Positions 1-11,296 of a DNA stretch of 64,000 bases are shown here, in pieces (position 1 is the first letter of the stretch; each line of letters begins with the position of its first letter). The DNA comes from Trichinella spiralis (lineage: Eukaryota; Nematoda; Enoplea; Trichinellida; Trichinellidae), in assembly GCA_000181795.3 (NCBI GenBank), contig CM012953.1, forward strand, positions 10,769,781 to 10,833,780, written 5' to 3'. Under the pieces are notes generated by a model. It was not told where the DNA came from. It was given only the letters and a program-made list of their open reading frames with translations, and did no database searches. Position numbers and translations under genes: made by a program.

Positions 1-596
1 GGCCCATTCATTTCTATTGTATGGCTTGAATGTATGTTCCTCTCTTGAAAATCTTCCAACATTTTTTCTGGTATATCCAAATAAACTTGCTTATAACCAT
101 ACCTTCCTGTCGAAAATATCCCAGGCACATCAGTCTTCTGCTCTTTCAACCATCCTTGAATAATATGATAATAACGATACTTCGGATTCCTTGGATTATA
201 AATGAACTTTGAATGACCAGATGATTTTGTTTGAATTGGCTTGTTTTCACTAGTGATTCCATTGCTTGAGATGTCATTTATAAATTTTTTGTTATCCTTC
301 TCAGAAGCTTCCAAACCGGCACACTGATAGCATTTGTCTATCAGTTTTCCAAGTTTGGGAAACATTCGATCTTGAACATCAGTGCCAACAACGATACTTT
401 TCAAATAACGTAAAGTACAATAAAAATCTATTACCTCTTTGAAAGAAAGGCATTCCAATGTTTCATAGTCAGGTTCGAGGATGTCGACAAATTCTTCTAT
501 TAAATTGAATAAATCACAGTTGTACTTCTTCTTCTTCACTGAGTTGGTAATTTCTTCAATGAAGGCAACTGTGTTAAACCACCGTTCGTTCATCAT
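1..596 (-). CDS. Unrecognised protein, partial (C-terminal end lies outside the window)
   Basis: An uninterrupted minus-strand reading frame of about 198 codons runs from a double ATG (591-596) off the left edge. The protein begins MMNERWFNTVAFIEE and has an acidic, leucine-rich first part. A Lys/Ser-rich stretch follows, then a Tyr-rich part (YNPRNPKYRYYHIIQGW, then GRYGYKQVYLDIPEKML). I do not recognise a family. The next upstream in-frame stop is near 687, so a slightly longer N-terminus or an upstream exon is possible. It sits next to a repeat-rich zone, so it could also belong to a mobile element, but no transposase motif is visible. Its codon use looks coding rather than random. That it is a real coding segment is likely; its function is unknown. 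Confidence 0.5.
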   Translation of the reverse strand, partial: MMNERWFNTVAFIEEITNSVKKKKYNCDLFNLIEEFVDILEPDYETLECLSFKEVIDFYCTLRYLKSIVVGTDVQDRMFPKLGKLIDKCYQCAGLEASEKDNKKFINDISSNGITSENKPIQTKSSGHSKFIYNPRNPKYRYYHIIQGWLKEQKTDVPGIFSTGRYGYKQVYLDIPEKMLEDFQERNIHSSHTIEMNG

Positions 597-987
597 TGTG
601 TTTAAAGTACCGACCGCACGGCAACACAGACAAACAGAAAATGAACATCTGAGCTTGAAGCTACCTTTAAATAGACTTAAGTTGAATTAACATGCGCTCA
701 GGTTCAGCATTACAATTTTCAACTGTACGTTTTCCTGTTTGCAGTCGTTGTTGTTTATTATTTTTTCTAAAAATAATTTGTTTTGCTACGAAAATTGCAT
801 TATTAATTTATTTTTGAATAGTAATGATTTATTTAAACAACTTAATTCATTATTGCATTTGGGCACTTTTTCAGTGAACTGCGGTATAAAATGGATCTGC
901 ATGGTGAAGGCAGGAAATGTCTTTTATGGTGGCCTTGTCCTGGGCGGTAATTATTTAATGTTGTTGTGTATGTGAACTGATTGATGT
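597..987. other. Spacer with no recognised feature
   Basis: AT-rich sequence between the unknown gene and the first dispersed repeat. Only short open frames are present, on both strands, and I see no conserved motif. Confidence 0.4.
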
Positions 988-2057
988 ACGGAAAGACTTT
1001 ACTTGTAATGACAACACAATACCAAGCTAAAGTATGACGCACATGAGATTACACACACAGAGAGACAATACACAACGAGAGAACGCGGGAACACACCTAT
1101 GCACGCACACTGGTGACGGGGAAACTACTGCACCTACTGTAATATGTTCCTGCGCATTCTTTATGTAGATATTTTTGATCGCATAAAATCGCAATACATT
1201 ACAAATGTTATGCCACATCACACTTTATCTTGTCAAATTATAAAAGCCCCAACTTAAGACGAGACCTAATTGATTAATTATGAATCATGTTATGACATAC
1301 TTAGTTAATGATGAATGAGCAACAATGTTCATGTCTATATGTTGTTTCTGACAGTGGTTTGCAATGAAAGGTTCAAAGTGCAAATAAAAATAAATAACCA
1401 TATATGCAGAAGCAGGAATTGATGCACCTAATCGATACACAATTGAAATTAAACGTATTTTACATTTCAATCTGTTATTTTTATTGATTTTCATGTTTTT
1501 GAAAATTCACTTTCAACAAACAGCAGTTGATCAGCGGGTAGTAGAAGATGTGGCATAATGAACATACAGCCCCTCGCTGCATAGACGGAAATGTAGAATC
1601 AACAAAGTATTGCCTCAGGAAAGCCTTGCTTTATTAATCGAAGGAGAAACTGGTCTTGAAAAGTGGTAATCATGGTTTAGTGCTTGTAAAATCCTCGTCA
1701 GTTTATATGTATAATCTTTATCAAGCAAACCAAATCCCGCCAATGGCTATCACACAAAGACTGCTTATTTGCACAGATTCTAACTGACTTCCAGTAAATC
1801 TGAATAAGATGCTCGTGTGCAGTTCTTATTTACTGCTAATAAGTGTTATATATTCCATAGTGTAGCTTGCGAATGCAGACCAATTCAAAAAGGAAGAAAA
1901 ACATATTATGTAGCTTATATACTTTTACAATTATGGGACGTCAGCTTCCTTTTCCATGCTAGCATTTAGCAAAGAGCTGACGCGCTATATTCGATGTACA
2001 GCAGATTTTGCACTTTCCAGAATCTTCTTGACGATGCTGAAGCAATTATTTTTAGAT
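988..2057 (+). repeat. Dispersed repeat family A, copy 1 (direct repeat of 11297-12384)
   Basis: Starting at the sequence acggaaagactttacttg, about 1.07 kb matches 11297-12384 in the same orientation. By eye only scattered substitutions and small indels separate the copies (roughly 90% or better). The shared end is near agcaat.atttttag. No long open frame, no obvious terminal inverted repeat and no clear target-site duplication were found, so the class (MITE, truncated element or other) is undetermined. It contains a stretch rich in ACAC/AGAG near its start. Confidence 0.8.
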
Positions 2058-2460
2058 CATACGTCAAATAGAGACTCATTAAACGATGCAGTATTGTTTT
2101 CTACATTGATCATCAATTGCTATGCACTATTATTAAGCATTTCATCATGTTAAGTTCTAAAATGTATTCTTAATTTGTATAGTGACCTGTTAATTTCTTA
2201 TTAGCACATCATCTGTTAATTTTCACATTTCATTTTCAATTTCACGTGAATCTCCGTACTAGTGATTAGCTTATATGTGCAAAGCTAAGCTTCGTCTTGC
2301 CGGCTGTTTACCTGTGACTGAGTTCTGATCATTGCATGCATAAAGTATGTTCACACGGCAGCAGCGAACTTGATTTTTCCTCATTAATTTTTTTTGGAAC
2401 AATGCTACCATTCGTTCTAATTTTTTTAAACATTATACAGATTTTGTCCTTGATAAAATC

Positions 2461-3182
2461 TCCTTACGAAGAAAAAACAAAATGATACAAACTGCTAAAA
2501 GGAAATAAAATGAACAAATGCCTGAAATGTTCACACTGAAAGAGAATATTTAGAACAGCGGTATGCGGCTGCATAGGATGTAACAGTACGCTCTATTATG
2601 CCTCAGCTGATCTTTTCATACTATGTATTTATTTGGATTTTGGGATCTGGTGTTATGACCACAACTACGAAATGCCTGTTTGTCGTCTTTTATGTCAATG
2701 AATTGTTATGTAACTGAACTTGCACTTTTAAGCTTCCATACCTTTATTATAATAATAACAACTTTTGATACAGACATGTTGATGAATTTGAAATGATCTC
2801 TATGTGGAGGTGGTTGGCTTGTCATAACACTTGCGACACATTTTGTAGACGTGCTCTGTGCAGCACGGCACCTAGCATAATTCACATTTTTTTATCTTTC
2901 TTTGGTCGATTTATCACAATGAGGTGTCAGTATGAGCCCCTAAGCGCCTCTAATAACCTTTTTCATATGCTCGAACAAACTTCAATATACTAATATTCCG
3001 CTTTTCGATTCAGAGTATTTTCTAAACGATTTCTACCACATTCTAACAGAAATAGCCTTCTTTGAGACAATAAGAATCCCCGAATTTTTTGGTATGTAGC
3101 CCACTAGTGTAAGTTATCTGTAAAAATTGGAAATAAAATCACCCTGGCAATGGCTATACGACAAAGAAATAGAAACAATTTA
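2461..3182 (+). repeat. Dispersed repeat family B, copy 1 (inverted relative to 9355-10069)
   Basis: About 720 bp matches the reverse complement of 9355-10069. Anchors include cttacgaagaaaaaacaaaa at the left end and the sequence around ccctggcaatggctatacg near the right end. A 66-codon frame (2793-2993) lies inside but is not recognisable and is not preserved as one frame in the other copy. The two arms flank about 6.2 kb that includes the hAT element and the REEP exon. Confidence 0.8.
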
Positions 3183-3900
3183 CAATTACATTTTCCAATT
3201 AATGTGTCTTGATTGCTAATTGCATTGGTGATATTCACTCAAATATTTCGAACTATTTCTGTTATTTTGGAACAATGCATGCAACGAACAACTGTTCACT
3301 TTAAGCACTTTCAACAAAGTAATTATTACATTCCTATGTAAGTATTCTTTCTTAAAATGATCAACACATATTTTTTTGTAAAAACAGTTTAAAAAATTCA
3401 AATAATTATAATATAACGTCATAATATATTTTCTTCTATTACAAAAAGAAATTGAAATTAAATAGACTACTATAGAAATTCATCCATACAACTCAAGCAT
3501 ATGGTACTACATTTTTTATGTAGGAATTGTTCAAAAAGTTATTTGTTTTTATTTCTTATTAAGTTAAGTATTGTTTATTTCTTCATGTTTAACAGAAATT
3601 AACTTGGAAAAATGGTAATGGAGAAGAGAAAATTTTCAAATTACCTTTGATAACGTCTGCAATGCATCAATATGCAATTATAAAGTTATAAACTCGTATA
3701 AACAGCAAGCATCATTCTTGAGGCTTCATCTTGCGTTGCAATGACTAGCGGCTAGTTGACAATCATTGCGGTTCAACAGCTATTGCAAAATTTGCATCTA
3801 TTCAATGGGCAGATATTGTTTTAAATGTGCCAACTCGCAAAAACTGATGCAATGCATTTTCCAAAACTTCCAAATTATGGATTATTCTACAGAAAAAACA
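3183..3900. other. AT-rich spacer, possible left flank of the hAT element
   Basis: No gene is recognised. I looked here for the second terminal repeat of the hAT element that has one end near 6686 and did not find a convincing match. Confidence 0.3.
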
Positions 3901-3912
3901 ACTAGCATTCAT

Positions 3913-6686
3913 TCAATAGTCTGAGGAAGATGGTTCATCATTTGACAATTCAAATTTCAGACACTGAAGTAATTCATATAGCTCAGCTGAACGATTAACC
4001 TGCCAAGACTCGATAATTACAACAAGAACTATAACAGTAAAGTATCGTAATTGACAATGCTTATTTGCGACTAAGTTGTCTATTCTTGGTGGAGTGGGTG
4101 ATATAGTACATCGCAAGTCGCTTTCAACGTTTAACCTGTTTCGGTGTTGCATATTAAGTGTCATGATAGCTGAGAATCCCGTTTCACAAAGGTACGTTGA
4201 GGAGAAAGGAACCAATATACGTAAGCTTTGTCAACTTATTTTAGGATATTCTGCTTGTAACTTCCCCCAGAAGTTTTCTAATGGCGTACTTTCAAAGCTG
4301 TCTTTAGCTAGGTTGTTGAATTGCAATTCAATGGCTTCTTCTTGAAGATCGTGTGAAAGGTCTTCGACATTAACTAAAAATGGATTTCTCACAAGTTTAT
4401 AGATCAGGTTTTGAGGTTTCACGTCAGGAAAATAGTGAAAAAACTCGTCTTGTAGGCTTCTAAGGTGCCCTTTTATTTTTCTTTTCAAATCTTCGCTGAG
4501 ACATTTATCACTGAAAAGCTCGTTGAGTCTTGAAAACCATGCTAAATTTCCTCTTTCAACTTGTTTTAACCATAAAGAAATTTTTGCAGTGAAGCTTTGA
4601 ACAATATCATAGTGAGCCATAACATTCGCGTTTGCTCCTTGCAGTTTCAAATTCAGTGAATTCAGCGCTTCAAAAATATCTGCAAGATATGCCAGGCTAA
4701 GCTGAAAATGTTCACTTTTGAAAGCTCGACACACTGTGCGTCTTCCTCGTTGCTCCAAAAACTCTGCCACTGCTTCTCTCAGTTCATAAATCCGGCCAAG
4801 CATGTTTCCTTTTGATAACCAACAAACTTCTGTATGATAGAGAAGTGCCATGTGGTCAGCATTCAAACTTTCACAGAGTGACGCAAATAATCGAGTGTTC
4901 AATGCACTGCTTTTCACATAGTTGACAACCTCCACGGCAAAATTAAGGTCTTCTCTGAGATCATCAGGCAAAGTTTTAGCAACCAAAGCCTGCCGATGAA
5001 TTGCACAGTGCATTGCAAAAATAGATGGGTTTTTTGATTTGACCATCTTCACAAAGCCAGACCGAGATCCAAGCATTGCGGGTGCACCGTCAGTGCATAC
5101 ACCAACAAGTGTTTCCCACATCACGCTATTTACTCCAAAAAATTGTGACACAGCTTGGAACACATCAGCTCCTTTCGTTGTAGTTTTTAGTGGTTCAGAA
5201 AAAAGTAGTTTTTCTTCAATTGTGTTATTTGCAATGAACCGTGCGTATACAATGAGCTGTGCACAGTTTGCCTGGTCTGTGGACTCATCACAACTTATAG
5301 CAAGAAAAGGAGAACACTTTACCTTTTCAAGAACTTGCTGTTTTATATCATCAGCCAATTCATCGATTCGGCGTTTAACTGTTGAATCAGAAAAAGAAAT
5401 ATTTTTAAATTGCTTCGCCATGTCATCCCCAAGCAGAATCTTTACTGCATTCACAATGCAGGGCTTAACAAGATTTTCTCCAATAGCATGTGGTTTCTTA
5501 TTCATGGCAATCAACATGGCTATTTCATATGATACTTTCACAGCCTTGGCAGTCTCCTGATTATACTTGCCTTTTTTGTCAAGTATCATTTAAGAAAGGG
5601 AATCTCTTTTAGCGCAAAAGTATTCCACAGGTTTTTTTGATAACTCAGGATGGCGGTGATGCAAATGCCGCTGCAGTCGGGTCGGCCGTATAGCATCATT
5701 GCTGAGTGTATCAAGGCATACAACGAACGCATTGTGGCACTTCAACGCCGTTTTTTTTCAATAGCCACGAAGCCGTATTTGATGTACTCTGCATCATATT
5801 TGCGTTTTTTCGGCGCCATTGTACGTATTGTATTTCACACCAACGTCCAATATAACTTTATTGATGATGTGAATATACACAGACGCTAACTAACTAACTT
5901 CCTCCTTTTCTAGCATATCGTATAGATAATCCGATCTAACTAGTTTTCGCAATTCGTTTACCAACTAGATGTCTTCGTGGTACATAGCAGTACGCTAATA
6001 AATAACTTGCCTGTTGGAAATAATAACAAACTCTATGAGCAACAACCGTGGTGCGAAATGTAATAAAACCGTTGTGTTCACGATTATGAGTAGCCAAGCT
6101 AAAAACCATAATCATAGTGGGAGATTTAATTATTGATAAGAATAAAATACTTAGAAACTTAGGAGCGGAAAAAACCAAACCTGAATTGATGTGATTTCAG
6201 ACAATCTGAAATCAACTGATATTACAAAATCTCTTGAAAACTGAAACAAATAAACAGCTAATATATGCGCACATGAGACGAATGTTGGTGTTGCCGCGAT
6301 GTCGAAAGAAGGAAAGAATGAGAAAATAAAGTGTGATGGTCGACTCCAGGCGAAATTTTCACAGCATTGCATATTTCCACCATTAGACAAAATACGGCTT
6401 TGTTCTATGAGTTTGATAAATATCGTGCATATGCCTCTGTCAAAAATTATTCACGTCTCTTGTCAAATCAGATGAATTTCTAAAGGCGATTTTAGTGCAA
6501 AGGGAAATTATAAATTGCGCACAGCTGACGCGGTTAAGCTAAAACTAGGATGATCAGAAAAAATAGGCGGTTAAAATTTAACTGAAGTAGACCAAGCTGA
6601 ATTTCAAACACCTCTACAGGACTAAAAATTCTTACTTCTCATGCCCCCCTGGAACCTTCCTACGCCCCCCTGGTTGAGAAACACTG
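3913..6686 (-). mobile_element. Decayed hAT DNA transposon, ZBED5-like transposase
   Basis: The minus strand encodes a ZBED5/GTF2IRD2-type hAT transposase. A BED zinc-finger start (MAPKKRKYDAEYIKYGF) reads from about 5820. Then come the catalytic domain in a long intact frame 5589-4231 (452 codons, with FLAISCDESTDQANC and VGVCTDGAPAMLGSRSGF) and the C-terminal hAT dimerisation part 4215-3990 (STYLCETGFSA, RNRLNVESDLRC). The coding line is broken by a shift in the BED finger near 5750, a stop just before 5589 and a stop near 4231, so it is dead as a single protein. One terminal repeat is visible at 6665-6686 (minus strand CAGTGTTTCTCAACCAGG). The other end was not found. 6340-6560 also holds a fragment, on the other strand, resembling the hAT at 46981-47814, so two hAT copies may be nested or abutted here. 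Confidence 0.88.
6340..6560 (+). mobile_element. Fragment of a second hAT family (dimerisation region)
   Basis: This stretch aligns by eye with 47223-47410 of the hAT at 46981-47814 (shared runs such as agtttgataaat and tcagatgaatt). It is more decayed and has no usable frame. It lies between the ZBED5-like transposase and the terminal repeat at 6686, which suggests a composite or nested insertion. Confidence 0.5.
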
Positions 6687-7317
6687 CTCTATATAGACGT
6701 TCGATTTTACGAAATTTATTTCTGTTACATTCAACTGAAAGCTCATCTACCAATGCTTCTTAATTATTGCGCTATTGGTAGTGCAGCTGCTGGATAAAGC
6801 TGTTTATGTGAATATTTAAAATGTTTTTTATTATAACAAATAAAACATTGCATCCGCAGAAGAGCGCGATCTGCTAGATGGACACCTGCCGTTGACTCCG
6901 CGATCGTCGAGGTTTCGCTATTAGGCACGTAGCTGCTGTAGAACAGAGTACGTTGTAAAGAGAGTAGGAATCGACTGATGGTATAAATTCCATACATCTC
7001 TGTAGGTTCGGGATACAAACCTGATGGATCTGTAGAGCAGCATGCATTAGGATTACATTTCATATTTTCATGAGGCAGCGAGAATCGAACCCTACGAGTT
7101 CAGCACGTCAAGCTATATGGCTTACCACCGTGCTACACGCTGCCCAATGGTTAATATCTTTCAATTCTTAATATAATTACGCAATGCATATTTACTACGA
7201 AACATTACATTATTTATAAATTTTTTCATTTCCAACTTTATTATTTATATTTTTTTGCATTGCTCTCATGTTCTTTTTAATTTTTGCGAATATTAAATTT
7301 TATCATTTTTATTTTTA
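6687..7317 (+). repeat. Repeat family C (tRNA-like module family), copy 1
   Basis: It begins directly after the hAT end at ctctatatagacgttcg and matches 10251 to about 10985 in the same orientation. It contains one tRNA-like module (7074-7144, minus strand) with a perfect 7-bp closing stem, and continues through the conserved AT-rich right part. It stops about 12 bp before the splice acceptor of the REEP exon. Confidence 0.8.
7074..7144 (-). repeat. tRNA-like module of repeat family C (SINE-like), monomer
   Basis: The minus strand reads GGCAGCG...CGCTGCC with a perfect 7-bp acceptor-like stem. It has an A-box-like TAGCACGGTGG, a B-box-like GGTTCGATTC, and an anticodon-like 7-nt loop TTGACGT that would read GAC (Val). 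The D and anticodon stems are poor and the sequence recurs several times in the window inside a larger repeat. It is therefore best read as a tRNA-derived SINE-type head rather than a working tRNA gene. Confidence 0.7.
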
Positions 7318-7329
7318 ACGGATTTTCAG

Positions 7330-7607
7330 CAATGAAAACGATTATGGAGATCGAAGTCGAAGAAAAAATCAATTTAAATCAATGGATGTTTTATTGGGTT
7401 ACTTTTGGTTTGTTTGCCATTGGTGATTTTTTTGCTCACTTTATTGGCGACATTTTCTCATTTTATTGGTTGCTAAAATTAACTTTTTTCCTTTGGCTCT
7501 TTATGCAAAGCTGTCGTGGAGCTGAAAAATTGTATGAAAAGCTTGTTAAACTTAGCTGCAATCAACATCCAGATCATACTGGAAATAAAACTGCCGACAA
7601 AGAATGA
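7330..7607 (+). CDS. REEP/TB2-DP1/HVA22 (Yop1-like) ER-shaping protein, terminal exon
   Basis: The exon opens after a good acceptor (gattttcag, ending 7329) and runs 92 codons from the internal ATG at 7332 to a stop at 7605-7607. The run NQWMFYWVTFGLFAIGDFF, followed by two hydrophobic hairpin segments and CRGAEKLYEKLV, is the second half of the TB2/DP1/HVA22 domain. These proteins insert hairpins into tubular ER and bend it. The first half of the domain (usually ending in ...YPAYxSxKAI) must lie on an upstream exon that I could not find. The intron just upstream is filled by repeat family C. AATAAA signals follow near 7720-7740. It is either a live gene with a repeat-laden intron or a fragment cut off from its 5' exons. 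Confidence 0.7.
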
Positions 7608-8502
7608 TTATTCCTACTCATATTATTCTGTATTGTAATTCATTTTAACTTGTTATTACTTTGACGTTTAATGCGTAAGCTTAAATTTGTGAAATTGATA
7701 TTTATTTCATATGTTCATTTAATAAAATTATGAATAAATAAAATATCACTAATTTTTTCTGAAATCATTTTATTGTAATCTGTAGACTACAATTATTTGA
7801 AAATAATAATTCATAATATTTATTAACAGTATTTTATTTCTAGCATTAAATTTTAATGATATTTGTTTAAATGGAATTTTTTTACCATGTCTGTTCTTTC
7901 TCGTTTGATTCACAGATGTAAGTTTATGTGATCTACAGCAATATACTATGAATAAGGGCGAAAACTGTATTCGATTATGTGAATTAATCAGACAACTGAT
8001 CGCTCAGCAGAGCAGCTGAAATTACATTTAAAGCAATTAGAAAACACACTAGAAAACAAAAATAGCAAATAATTATTTAGCAAAAGATCAATTGTAGATA
8101 AATATTTATAGAATAAATAAAATTGGATAAAAAAATTTGACCAAAATGAAAACAAAATTTTTAACAGATTTAACAAACACAACACCTACAAACAAGAAAT
8201 ACTGTAAAAAATTATAACTGCAGGGCAGAGCTGCATATGCGACCAGTTGTTAAGGTTCACATTATTAATTGCCAGTGCAATTGAAAAATTTGTATGAATG
8301 CTAACATGGTCTCTTTTTTGAATGCTCATTTAGAGGAATTCTTATTTAATCTTTTGGTGAAAAGGAGGTATCCTTCGCACACTGTAAGCATTCTGGAATA
8401 AAATGGTTGGAGGGGTGCTCCGGTTCTAGATGAGCTTCTGATTCCCCTTTGGATTGCACGTTAGACTGCATGACTTTCGACTACATAAACGCGGCTACCG
8501 AT
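7608..8502. other. 3' flank of the REEP exon and AT-rich spacer
   Basis: Contains the likely REEP 3' UTR with overlapping AATAAA motifs near 7720-7740, then AT-rich sequence with no recognisable gene or repeat boundary. Confidence 0.35.
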
Positions 8503-8955
8503 GTGCTGATGTAGAGCAACGCACATCACGATTATATCATGATATTTTCATGAGGCAGCGAGAATCGAACCCTATGAGTTCAGCACGTCAAGCTATATGG
8601 CTTACCACCGTGCTACATGCATTAGGATCATATTTGATATTTTCATGGGGAAGCGAGAATCGAACCCTATGAGTTCAGCACGTCAAGCTGTATGGCTTAC
8701 CACCGTGCTACACGCTGCCCGACGATTAATATCTTTCAATTCCTAATATAATTACGCAACGCATATTTACTACGAAACATTGCATTATTTATAAAATTTT
8801 ACATATCCAATTTTACTATTATATTTTTTTGCATTGCTCTTATGTTCTTTTTAATTTTTGTGAATATTAAATTTTATCATTTTTATTTTTAATTCAACAG
8901 CAAATATTTTATAAAATTTGACAATTTTATTTTTTAAATGTTTTTTATCATTTTT
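8503..8955 (+). repeat. Repeat family C, copy 2, with a tRNA-like dimer
   Basis: Contains two tRNA-like modules in tandem (about 8552-8623 and 8651-8722, minus-strand sense) separated by a short linker (gatcatatttgatattttcatg). The shared AT-rich right part (gcattgctcttatgttc and on) follows. The left part seen in copies 1 and 3 is mostly missing. Confidence 0.75.
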
Positions 8956-9354
8956 TTTATCATGTTAACTGGACTTGTTAAAAATAGAATGTTTATTGTA
9001 ACAATTATTTTTTAATCATTAGTTGAAAATGTTCACTTTACATTTTGCAAATATTTACCATCCCAGCTGTATGGAAGAAGCATAACAATGGGATGACCGA
9101 TGTCAAAGTAACATTTGATTCTATTGTTATTATAGGCAATTTAGACTGTATAAACAGCGGTTAGAGCCTGTGATAATTCCTGGAATTGAAGTTAAATATT
9201 GTTGGCAGGAGAAATACTTCCCGTTTGGCAGAATTTAATGTAAAAGCAGTAACAAGTACTGCCAGAAGAATCAGCAAAAGGCAAGTAAAGCAGTACTGCT
9301 GGAAGAATATCTGCAGAATGATCGTTCTCCTTTGCATGTTTGTGATTCAGTAGA
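8956..9354. other. Spacer with no recognised feature
   Basis: AT-rich start followed by a more balanced stretch (about 9060-9350). No long open frame or known motif was seen. Confidence 0.3.
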
Positions 9355-10069
9355 TCAATTGTTTCTATCTGCTTATTGCCAGGGTGATTTCATTTCCAAT
9401 TTTTACAGATAACTTACACTAGTGAGCTACATACCAAAAAATTCGGGGATTCTTATTGTCTCAAAGAAGGCTATTTCTGTTAGAATGTGGTAGAAATCGT
9501 TTAGAAAACACTCTGAATCGAAAAGTGGAATATTTATATATTGAAGTTTGTTCGAGCATATGAAAAAGGTTATTAGAGGCGCTTAGGGGTTCATACTGAC
9601 ACCTCATTGTGATAAATCGACCAAAGAAAGATAAAATAAATGTTGTGAATTATGCTAGGTGCCGTGCTGCACAAAGCAGGTCTACAAAATCTGTCGCAAC
9701 TGTTATGATAAGCCAACCACCTTCACATAGAGATAATTTGAAATTCATCAACATGTCTGTATCAAAAATTGTTATTATTATAATAAAGGTATGGAAGCTT
9801 AAAAGTGCAAGTTCAGTTACATAACAATTCATTGACATAAAAGACGACAAACAGGCATTTCGTAGTTGTGGTCATAACACCAGATCCCAAAATCCAAATA
9901 AATACATAGTATGAAAAGACCATCTGGGGCATAATAGAGCGTACTGTTGCATCCTATGCAGCCGCATACCGCTGTTCTAAATATTCTCTTTCAGTGTGAA
10001 CATTTCAGGCATTTGTTCATGTTATTTCTTTTTAGCAGTTTGTATCATTTTGTTTTTTCTTCGTAAAAA
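9355..10069 (-). repeat. Dispersed repeat family B, copy 2
   Basis: Reverse complement of 2461-3182 with scattered differences, including two changes inside the segment cagatcccaaaatccaaat. It lies 180 bp upstream of repeat family C copy 3. Confidence 0.8.
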
Positions 10070-10250
10070 AATTTTATCATTTAAAAATATTTCATTTTTA
10101 GTTTTGTCCTGCTGTAAAAAATTTTTCAAAATGCTGAAAATGATAAGCAATATTTTGATTTAATATATTTTAACAATCAACAATTAATGAAAAGTGATTC
10201 GAAACTTTCAGTCATCTAATTTCCTGACCGAGATGTGATACATTTATTCT

Positions 10251-11262
10251 CTCTATATAGACGTTCGATTTTACTAAATTTATTTCTGTTACATTCAACT
10301 GAAAGCCCATCTACCAATGCTTATTAATTATTGCTGTATTGGTAGTGCAGCTGCTGGATAAAGCTGTTTATGTGAATATTTAAAATGTTTTTTATTATAA
10401 GGAATAAAATATTGTATGCGGCGAAAGAGCGCTGTCTGCTAGATGGACGCGCGCCGTTGACTCTGCGCTCGTCGAGGCTAAGCCATTAAGCACGTAGCAG
10501 CTGTAGAACAGAGTACGTTGTAAAAGAGGTTCAGGAATCGACTGATGGTATAAATTCCATACATCTCAGTAGGTTCGGGATAGGAACCTGATGGATCTGT
10601 AGAGCAGCATGCATTAGGATTGCATTTCATATTTTCATGGGGCAGCGAGAATCGAACCCTATGAGTTCAGCACGTCAAGCTATATGGCTTATCACCGTGC
10701 TACATGTATTAGTATCATATTTGATATTTTCATGAGGCAGCGAGAATCGAACCCTACGAGTTCAGCACGTCAAGCTATATGGCTTACCACCGTGCTCCAC
10801 GCTGCCCAACGGCTAATATCTTTCAATTCTTAATATAATTAAGCAATTCATATTTACTACGAAATATTATTGAATTATTTATAAAATTTTACATTTTCAA
10901 TTTTATTAACTATATTTATTGCATTGCCTCGTGTTTCTTTTAATTTTTGTGAATATTAAATTTTATCACCTTTATTTTTCAGTTCAATGGCAAATAATTT
11001 ATAAAATTTGACAATTGTATTTTTCAAATATTTTTTTATTGGTGTAGTCTCTATCAGTAAAATTTTCAGAGTTAATTTTCCATTGGTTGGCAAAAAATCG
11101 ACTTGTCATTGAATAGCTTCCCATTGCATAGTTATGGCGTAATAGCATTTATTCTCTCGTTTAAACTTTTCATTGATCAAAATGGTTCTGCTTTGATTAA
11201 CTACAATTATTTTTTATTTCATTGGTCCAAATTTTTAATTACAAAATAATTCATTGCTGTTT
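10251..11262 (+). repeat. Repeat family C, copy 3 (most complete), with a tRNA-like dimer
   Basis: About 1 kb. The left part (ctctatatagacgttcg and on) matches copy 1. Two tandem tRNA-like modules follow (about 10641-10710 and 10736-10805, minus-strand sense), then an AT-rich right part ending near attcattg. The segment 10478-11262 is found again, inverted and nearly unchanged, at 63221-64000. No open frame of note is present. The size is larger than a typical SINE, so it may be a composite or a non-autonomous DNA element that carries tRNA-derived modules. Confidence 0.8.
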
Positions 11263-11296
11263 TCAGCAAATTAAATAATAAATGATGTTTTAAATG

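Noticed and set aside
5039-5889. Plus-strand frames of 173 and 79 codons
   Set aside because: Antisense of the hAT transposase and its BED finger.
8552-8722. tRNA-like modules as working tRNA genes
   Set aside because: They recur in tandem within a dispersed repeat, have poor D and anticodon stems, and one module of each pair lacks a proper closing stem.
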